From contig NC_012870.2 in NCBI RefSeq assembly GCF_000003195.3, positions 48,796,967 to 48,860,966 of the forward strand: DNA of 64,000 bases. Reading direction: 5' to 3'. The first letter of the stretch is position 1. Each line of letters opens with the position of its first letter. Under the pieces are notes generated by a model that was not told where the DNA came from, made no database searches, and worked only from the letters and a program-made list of their open reading frames with translations. This document shows positions 56,688-64,000 of this stretch, in pieces. Made by a program: the position numbers and the translations under genes. This DNA is from Sorghum bicolor (Eukaryota; Streptophyta; Magnoliopsida; Poales; Poaceae).

Positions 56688-59600
56688 ATGGCAGCCAACG
56701 GCAAGAGCAGCTTGGCGAACGGCGCCTCCTCCACCCAGGGAAAGCCCATCAATTGCAAAGGTATATGCATAAATATGCTGTATGTTGCCCTGCAGCGGCT
56801 TGTTTTTCTTCTTCCTCCCCACTCGTATGTCTTCCTTCTCCTTGCTCCGGCGACGGCACCGTACCGGCCATGAAAGCATGAACAGTCTGGTATATATGGT
56901 ATGTACGTGCAGCGGCGGTGGCGTGGGCGCCCGGCGAGCCGCTGGTGATGGAGGAGGTGGAGGTGGCGCCGCCGGGTCGCCTGGAGGTCCGCGTGAGGGT
57001 GCTCTTCACCTCCGTCTGCCACACCGATCTCAGTTTCTTGAAAGGAGAGGTATGTATGTATGTATGCACTGCAACTCGATAATTGTATACTGAGGTGACT
57101 GATGTATGTATATGTATCCATATAGCTACGACGTGTTGCATTCATAGCTTAATAATTATTTATGATCACTTTAAAAGAAAAATATTTATGGTCTTGTAGT
57201 CGTGCCTCGTGAAGGTAATCGGTTATATTTATATGCCTGTGTCCATTAATTTGTTGCCGAGTTGATTCTTTACTACAGCCCTTGACTAATAATCTACGTA
57301 TTGATTTGTTTTTCCGGCCGGCCGCCCATGTGATGCTGTATTTATATTTATGGACATGATATGATATGGCAGAACGAGCTGCAGCGCAAGTTCCCCCGCA
57401 TCCTCGGCCATGAGGCAGCCGGGTGCGTCTATTTCATCTTGTTATTGTGCGCCTGTTTGGTTCTTTTTGTTAAATTCCAGTCACTAAATTTTAGTCATTT
57501 TAGTATGCAAGTTTTGAATACACCAACTAAAAAGATGCTAAAATAGTTTTCATTAGTCACCTAAGAGTAGCTAAATTAATACTACTGTAACTTTGGGCTC
57601 TGGGCACATTTTCAGCTTTGAGCTTGTGAAGTATTATTATTCACTTACGGCAAAGTCCCCAAACAATTCTTACTTTGTTGAAGGTTATTTATTTTCATCA
57701 TAAGCAAAGTTTAGATCCTGTTTGGATCGTTCCTAAAAAATTTTGCAAAATTTTTCAGATTCTCTGTCACATCGAATCTTTAGACGCATGCATGGAGTAT
57801 TAAATATAGACAAAAATAAAAACTAATTGCACAGTTTGGTCGGAATTGACGAGATGAGTCTTTTGAGCTTAGTTAGTTTACGATTAGACAATATTTATCA
57901 AATACAAACGAAAATGCTACAGTGTCGATTTCCAAAAAGTTTTGGAACTAAACAAGGCCCTAGTTGACTAATTATTAATCTATTTGCTATGTACTAGTTG
58001 TGAATTCATTAGTCCATAAATATAAACTAACAAGATTAGTTTTTGTCGCCCGGGAACTAACAGGATTAGTTGTTAGTCCTAATCTATATCTAAACAGACT
58101 ATTAGTATGGATGAACTAATAAATAAATGCTCCAAAAAGGTATGGCGTTTGATTGAGATAATACGGGTCTGTTCATATTTGATCGGCAGTATGTATATAG
58201 TCGTAGTAATCAATTTACCTGTCAGCACAACAACATAGATAAATAGATAGATAGATACTACAAACCACCCGTGATCACATCACCAAGCTCAGTAACAACA
58301 AGAAACCGACCTGTGGGTGATAGGAGTAATACTTTGGATGTGCAATCCAACTGATGGTGACGTTATGCATGCTCCCATCCGATGCAGAGTGGTGGAGAGC
58401 GTGGGGGAAGGGGTGCAAGACCTGGCCCCCGGCGACCATGTGGTCCCCATCTTCAACGGGGAGTGCGGAGCCTGCGCGTACTGCGAGTCGGACAAGACCA
58501 ACCTGTGCGGGACTTACCGCGTCAACCCATTCAAGAGCACCATGTCCTCCGATGGCGGCACGAGGTTCTCCGTGGTGGACCGCAACTCTGGGCTGCGGCA
58601 GCCGGTGTACCACTTCCTCAACACCTCCACCTTCGCCGAGTACACCGTGCTTGACGCGGCCTGCGCCGTCAAGATCAACCCCAAGGCCCCGCTCCACAAG
58701 ATGTGCCTCCTCAGCTGCGGCATCTCCACAGGTACACGCGTATCGGTGTATATACCGCCGTTGGTTATCAAAATTGAAGGCCTTGTTTACATACGCCCAA
58801 AAACCTAAAATTTTATAAGATTTCTCGTCACATCGAATCTTGCGGCACATACATGGAACATTAACTGCAAATCACGGGACGAATCTTTTAAACCTAGCTA
58901 GCTGCTCCATGATTGGATAATGTTTGTCAAATAAACACGAAAACGCTACAGTGTCAAAATCCAACAAGTTTTTGATCTAAACAAGGCCTTAATATGGTTT
59001 CAAGAAAGTATATATTCACATTGAATTCGGACATACATATATATCCATGGCCACCAATGGATGGAGCTGGACGAATTTGACATGTGAACAAACTGGAATG
59101 GGACTGGACATGCATGATATATATTAGCTGGTTTGATTGCCTTTCATTGAGGGCCTGAACCTGAATGGCCTGTCATGGGACGACACTGCGGCCTGAAACC
59201 TGAATGGTCTGTCATTAGTAAAGCCTGTGACAGATCATAGCTCTGTCCCAAGACTCTGATTGCTGAACCAAGGCATGTGCCATCTCCTGTGCCTGTGGAA
59301 AATCGAAATAAAACAGTTTTTGACGCAGGTGACGGTTCATCCGGTCACTGTCTCTCACTTTCTACCTCACCGACAGGGCCGTGTTTCTGAACTCAACTTG
59401 TGGAAAATAAGAAGGCTGCTTAGGGACTCAACATGTGTGCACATGGACAGAGACCTCAAATCGCAGTCATCACACACCTGTTATTTGTTTCCCCCTTTTT
59501 CTTCTTCTTCTTCTTCTTTTTACCCACAAACCTTAACCAATCAGTCATCATTCATTCATTCATTCAAATAATATTAAAAATAATAATTGTCGTATGTCTT

Positions 59601-62600
59601 TGGCATCATCAGGAGTCGGGGCTGCATGGAACACGGCAAACATTTCCGCGGGCAACACCATTGCAATATTCGGCCTTGGGGCTGTTGGTCTCGCGGTCAG
59701 TAAAATACCTAAATAATTAAATAAGTACTGTTACGAAAATAAGATAATTTACCCCACTACATTACCACATATATACAGATTATTTTAAGTACACACAGTA
59801 TTGTTTTTGTAGGTTGCTGAGGGTGCCAAGCTACGAGGGGCAGCTCGGATCATCGGTGTTGACGTAAACCCTGAAAAGTTTGCCAAAGGTGCATGTTGAG
59901 CCACGTCGTTAAGTTTACTTTCTTGTTGCATTGCTTTAATTTCTCTGCTATTAATTGCGGCCCATTTCCACGTCCTTGTCAAGCTACAGAACAAAAAGTG
60001 TCATGTCATTTCATCGTCGCGTAACCATGACCTGGCGCTTTAATATTAATCTACTGGTCTAATTAATGCAGCTGCAGCTTATTTCAGCCATATGTTTTTG
60101 TTACCAAAGAAAATGAAGTCCAATGGTTCACATGGTTATTTTTCTTCTTTGCTTCTACAAAACAAGCGCATATGATTTTCTTTGTTTTCCAAATTGCCAC
60201 AAGCATAAGCGCTTGCGCAAAATAGGACTAGTTGTTTTCTTGATGTAGATAATTTTGTTCATTTAAAAAAAGTAGAAAGATACATCCATCATCCATGGAG
60301 ATTAGACAAGTGAAGAGCACACCTAGCTAGCTAGCTTGTCGACTTCAAGGACGACGAGGGTGTCACTTTCCTGGTGATGCCACTACGAGGAGAACACAAC
60401 GATTCAAGCATTGTCATCGCTAGGTTGACAGCACACACAATATTATAAAAATGTATTATCTCAATTTCAATTTATCTGTTGATTTTTGTATGCTACATTT
60501 GATATCCAGCAAGCAAACAACTTGTCTCTTGTAAACCAATTGCATACGGCCCAATTAGTTGCGTGATAGTATTGTTCACCGTTTTAAAAGTAAAACAGTG
60601 CTATACTGGTACACAACACAGGACTTCTGCTATGTTTTAGCAAATAATTGTTAGCTGCATGGGACCAAACAGATCCTAAGAGATCAAACAGGTCCTAAGC
60701 AGATATAACAGCGCAGAATTTCGAACTTGTGGATTAACGGCATTTTTGAATGTTATGTTTTAGCAACTAATTGTTAGCTGCATGGGATCAAACAGGTCCT
60801 AAGAGATCAAACAGGTCCTAAGTAGATATAGCACCACAGAATTCCGAACTTGTGGATTGATGGCATGTGTTGAATAGTGCTATGTTTTAGGATCTATAAT
60901 TGTTAGCACCACAAAATTCAAAGCTTGTGGGCGTGTGTGAAAATAAGAGCTAATCACTAGCTAGATAAAAATTAGTCGTTTAGTTATAGTGCATCCAAAC
61001 AGGAGGACTAATTGGTGTGCTAATTTTTCACAAAAGTCTTCAACTAGTTGCCAATTAGCAAGCCAAAACCGGCAAATTTGAGCTAATTTTTAGCCCAACT
61101 AATAACTAGCTCTAGCTTATCTAAACATGCCTTAAATCAAGTACACCCCAATTATTTTATTCCTTTGAAATCGTAGAGAATCACGGGAATTAATTAACTA
61201 GTTCTGACTAACTTGTCGTGTGCTTGCCCAATTATTTCATTTCCCATATTCGCACTAACTTTCTCATTGACAAAATCCCACAATATTTTTGTCGGTATAA
61301 CATCTCTCTCTGTCTAAAAGATCCTCACCTGGGCCTATTCATTTGATCCCGAATCCATGGGAGTTGGAAGGCATTGAGAGAGATTCAATCCCCAACAAGT
61401 CAAAATCCTTCTCCACCCCCTTCAATCCCTCCCATCTCAACGTCAAACGAACAGGTCCACATAGTGACTTATGCAATTTGTTTATTTCATGTTTTGGGGA
61501 GATCAGAGAAGAATGTTTTGATCGGAACCGTACAATTTGGCGTGATTTTTCTAAATTTTGGTTTCTGGTTTCAACAAATTCCTAATTTCAAATCCGTATT
61601 CCATTTGGTCAAGAAATTCGCTATATATTTTGGGTCAACTGAGTGTCCTTTGCATCTATTTCTTTTCTTGTTTATTTATTTATCAACTTGTGGTACATCT
61701 CAATGTCAAAGGCATAAAAGGACAGAAAAATTAGGGTACATTCAGTGAGACTCATCTATTTCAATGTCTCATCAGTAACCCTGGGAAATCTGAATGGTGA
61801 AGATTTAATTAAATGCAGTGGATACAAGAAGGAAAATTTGCAGCTATGGATATAAGAGACAAGCCACGGGAAATGATGTTTTATTATTTGGAAATTATAA
61901 TAAAACTCATAATTTGTGACGTGTACGCATCACCGCACAAGGATATTCCATGGGTTATATATGATGACGATCTGAGTCATGGGCTTGAAATGTGTGTTCA
62001 GGCAAAGAGATGGGCGTCACGGACTTCGTCAACTCCAAGGCCTGTGACAAACCGGTGCATGAGGTAGTTATATAGTTATTATTACATACACCTGTAGATA
62101 TACTTGCCGGACTGGACTGATGACGAGTTGGTTAATTGATGTGCAGGTGATCAGGGAGATGACTGACGGAGCTGGTGTCGACTACAGTTTTGAGTGTACC
62201 GGAATCAACGATGTGCTGAGAGAGGCCTTCCTGTCCACGCATGATGTACTACTACTACGTTGTGATTAATTACTTCTTGGAGTAGTAATTAATAATCTCT
62301 TTATATTAATTTAATCTCCGAGATGGAAAGAAGAAGCAAGTCATGCGGATATGTGTTTGTATGCAGGGTTGGGGCCTGACGGTGGTGCTGGGGATCCACG
62401 CGACGCCCAAGATGATGCCGCTACACCCGATGGAGCTCTTCGACGGCCGCCGGATCACCGGCTGCGTCTTTGGTGACGTCAAGGGCAAGTCCCAGCTGCC
62501 AGCCATCGTCGACAAGTACGTCAACGGGGTGAGTCGTCACACGCTGCCTCAATTTCAGCTGTAAGGTCTTGTTTAGTTCTAAAAATTTTTGCAAAAATAG

Positions 62601-62977
62601 GTACCGTAGCACTTTCGTTTGTTTGTGAAAAATATTGTCCAATCGTGGATTAACTAGGCTCAAAAGATTCGTCCCGTCAATTCCGACCAAACTATGCAAT
62701 TAGTTTTTATTTTGTCTATATTTAATACTCCATGCATGCGTCTAAAGATTCGATGTGACGGCGAATCTGAAAAATTTTGCAAAACTTTTTGGGAACAAAA
62801 CAAGGCCTAAATCACTACCATATTTCTTTAATCTGTGCTCCTGCTACTTGGTCGCCACAGGACCTGAATATAAACTTTGATGGGTTCATAACACACAACA
62901 TGCCCTTCTCGGACATCAGCAAGGCCATCCAGTTGCTGGAGGAAGGCAAGTCCCTTAGGTGCGTGCTCCATCTCTGA
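56688..62977 (+). CDS. Alcohol dehydrogenase-like protein (zinc-dependent medium-chain family), ten exons
   Basis: Exons: 56688-56760, 56913-57049, 57373-57422, 58388-58731, 59613-59695, 59813-59888, 62002-62063, 62147-62245, 62367-62528 and 62861-62977. All introns are GT-AG, and the joined frame is 1203 nt (400 aa) with no stop. The start is the first ATG after the TATA box, in the context ACACCATGG. Catalytic zinc ligands are Cys60 (VCHTD), His83 (GHEAAG) and Cys197 (LLSCGIST). Structural zinc ligands are Cys113, 116, 119 and 127. The Rossmann motif GLGAVG (222-227), followed by Asp246 in IIGVDVN, indicates NAD(H). The family oxidises alcohols or reduces aldehydes in the cytosol. The sequence resembles the plant ADH-like branch rather than classical ADH1 or the class III enzyme, but the substrate cannot be told. 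The Gly/Ser/Asn-rich first 20 residues are longer than in classical ADH1. All key residues are intact, so it is probably functional. Introns 3, 4 and 9 carry related MITEs. Confidence 0.93.
57714..57959 (-). mobile_element. Tourist-like MITE in intron 3
   Basis: 246 bp with ends GATCCTGTTTGG and AAACAAGGCC, flanked by TTA and CTA. It shares long stretches with the copies at 58779 (same orientation) and 62565 (opposite orientation). Strand is assigned relative to the intron 9 copy. Confidence 0.7.
58779..58988 (-). mobile_element. Tourist-like MITE in intron 4
   Basis: 210 bp with GGCCTTGTTT and AAACAAGGCC ends. Internally it shares the CACATCGAATCTT and ACGAATCTTTT segments with the other copies but is more diverged. 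Confidence 0.7.
59889..62001 (+). other. Large intron 6 of the dehydrogenase gene
   Basis: 2113 bp, by far the longest intron. Apart from the tandem repeat (60631-60935), a short element-like segment at about 61331-61456 has loosely inverted ends (GGGCCTATTCATTTGAT against GGACCTGTTCGTTTGAC). The rest is AT-rich with no recognised gene; open frames near 61343-61748 are incidental. Confidence 0.6.
60631..60935 (+). repeat. Tandem repeat in intron 6
   Basis: Three units begin TATGTTTTAG at 60631, 60764 and 60881 (spacings 133 and 117 bp; the last is partial). Within the units, AACAGGTCCTAAG-type motifs are further repeated. Confidence 0.75.
62565..62807 (+). mobile_element. Tourist-like MITE in intron 9
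   Basis: 243 bp, flanked by TAA on both sides (62562-62564 and 62808-62810), with GGTCTTGTTT and AAACAAGGCC ends. It is the reverse complement of the intron 3 copy over most of its length. Confidence 0.78.
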
Positions 62978-63027
62978 TGGGCCAAGCATGGGAGATTATT
63001 GTCCTTGTTTAATTTGGTTATGACAAA

Positions 63028-63033
63028 AATAAA
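63028..63033 (+). terminator. Likely polyadenylation signal of the dehydrogenase gene
   Basis: AATAAA lies 51 bp after the stop codon. It is the closest canonical signal; the cleavage site is not determinable here. Confidence 0.4.
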
Positions 63034-63424
63034 TATAGAATCCAGTGTTGAGTGGTACAATTCACATGTGCATCAGTGCTATTTTTCTTGTAAAGAAGGG
63101 TGTGATTACTGAAGAGAACTATTAGCAGTAGGAAACAGAGTAATTCACATGTCTTTGTGCTGTAATATATCTCAAGTTGTCTCCATTAAGTGGTTCTATT
63201 TCCAGCCATTAACCAATACTGTCATTTTTTTGAGGCAATGCTATTCGGCGAGCTTCATTATATTTATTCAGAAGAATAGTTACATCACTCATTAGCAATT
63301 CAAGAATAAAACTAAGGGGAATACAATTTTGTTTCGAAATGAAAACTCGCCTAGTTAGCCCATGTGCTATTTGGTTGACATAGCTTTGACAATGGTCAAT
63401 GGAGACATGGCCTTGTTTACTTCC
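63034..63424. other. Downstream flank, no gene seen
   Basis: 3' flank of the dehydrogenase gene. The segment 63230-63400 looks like an old repeat fragment, which I could not classify. Confidence 0.4.
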
Positions 63425-64000
63425 TGTTGACACCGTTTTTGGACATGTATCTTTGGACGCGTATCTGGGAGTTAATGAGGCGTAGATCGGCAGGCGAATA
63501 AAGTGGTGACTGATTGACAGAAGAGTTGCCGATGAGGGTTCATACCGATGATGAAACAACAGAATATGGCCAAGTACAGGAGTGGTGATGGATTTATGCC
63601 GATGACTGATGCTGATGGTTGCCGATGGCCACGAAAGGTGATTTGCCGATGGATACAAAAGGAGGCGTAGGAAATGTCAATCGGATGGTGATGGTGTGCC
63701 GATCGGTTGTGGTGAATAAATTAATGTTTTCCATAATTATTAGAGTTTGCTTTGCATACGGATTCCGTTCAATTTGGAATTCGAGTCCTAGTCATGTCTG
63801 ATTGTAACTCTTTTGGACAGGGTATAAATATAGACCCCGTAGCGATGTAAGAATATACACAATCAATCAAACACAAGCTTTTACATCTATTCCAGCATCT
63901 ACTTTTTCGACGACTTCGTCAACTCGCATATTTTCTTTTACTTACGAGTTCTTAGGAATTCATCGAGTCAATCTCGGCGAGTTCTCAAGTTCCGCGTGAA
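63425..64000 (+). repeat. Element K: start of an LTR (Ty3/gypsy type), cut by window edge
   Basis: Begins TGTTGACACCG after CTTCC at 63420-63424. TATAAATA lies at 63823-63830. The 5' half is studded with GCCGATG-type repeats (63531, 63599, 63623, 63645 and near 63697). The other end is outside the window, so 5' LTR versus solo LTR is open. Confidence 0.6.

Noticed and set aside
56782..57093. Open frames across exon 1, intron 1 and exon 2 of the dehydrogenase in other frames and on the minus strand
   Set aside because: They are shadows of GC-rich exon 2. The spliced frame accounts for all conserved residues.
61343..61748. Open frames within intron 6
   Set aside because: They have no domain or splice support, overlap an element-like segment and are AT-rich.

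Overview
The window is nuclear DNA of a grass. One host gene is embedded in a thick stack of nested Ty3/gypsy LTR retrotransposons, with CACTA and Tourist-like (MITE) DNA transposons beside or inside it. The introns, the GC-rich coding exons and a MITE family with GGCCTTGTTT-type ends suggest an Andropogoneae relative such as sorghum. That species guess rests on familiarity, not on a search.

Layout. 1-2197: minus-strand chromovirus-type LTR (element G), cut by the window edge. 2198-8994: old minus-strand tRNA-Asp-primed, non-autonomous gag element (F). 8995-9371, then 27870-36687: decayed plus-strand chromovirus H, with an extra ORF before gag, gag-pro-RT-RNaseH-integrase-chromodomain relics and a 3' LTR. 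H is split by element A (9377-27869, TSD TACAC), a tRNA-Asp-primed gag-protease element without RT. The 3' LTR of A is split by solo LTR B (17512-27798, TSD CATTT), and B is split by E (20161-27745, TSD CACAT, minus strand). 36688-54383: minus-strand element I-D, related to A but with mismatched LTRs. Its right LTR is split by C (44016-53668, TSD TAATC), a gag-pro chromovirus derivative lacking RT to integrase. The 3' LTR of C is split by solo LTR J (51971-53614, TSD GGGCA). 54384-56412: 5' part of a CACTA transposon (minus strand), whose terminal repeat ends about 100 bp before the TATA box of the host gene. 56510-63033: a complete ten-exon alcohol dehydrogenase-like gene (400 aa) with three MITEs of one family in its introns. 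63425-64000: start of another LTR (K).

How it fits together. Elements A, E, F and I-D share a tRNA-Asp primer site, a related U3, a purine tract before the 3' LTR and a second purine tract about 1.6-1.8 kb upstream (the 3' tract of F is lost). None encodes a recognisable RT or integrase, so they presumably moved with enzymes supplied in trans. Their coding region carries two retropepsin-like domains in tandem. Element H stands out: an ORF before gag starts with a peptide very like the histone H3 tail, the same element encodes an integrase chromodomain, and its decay is dominated by TAG stops. The dehydrogenase is the only convincing host gene and appears intact.
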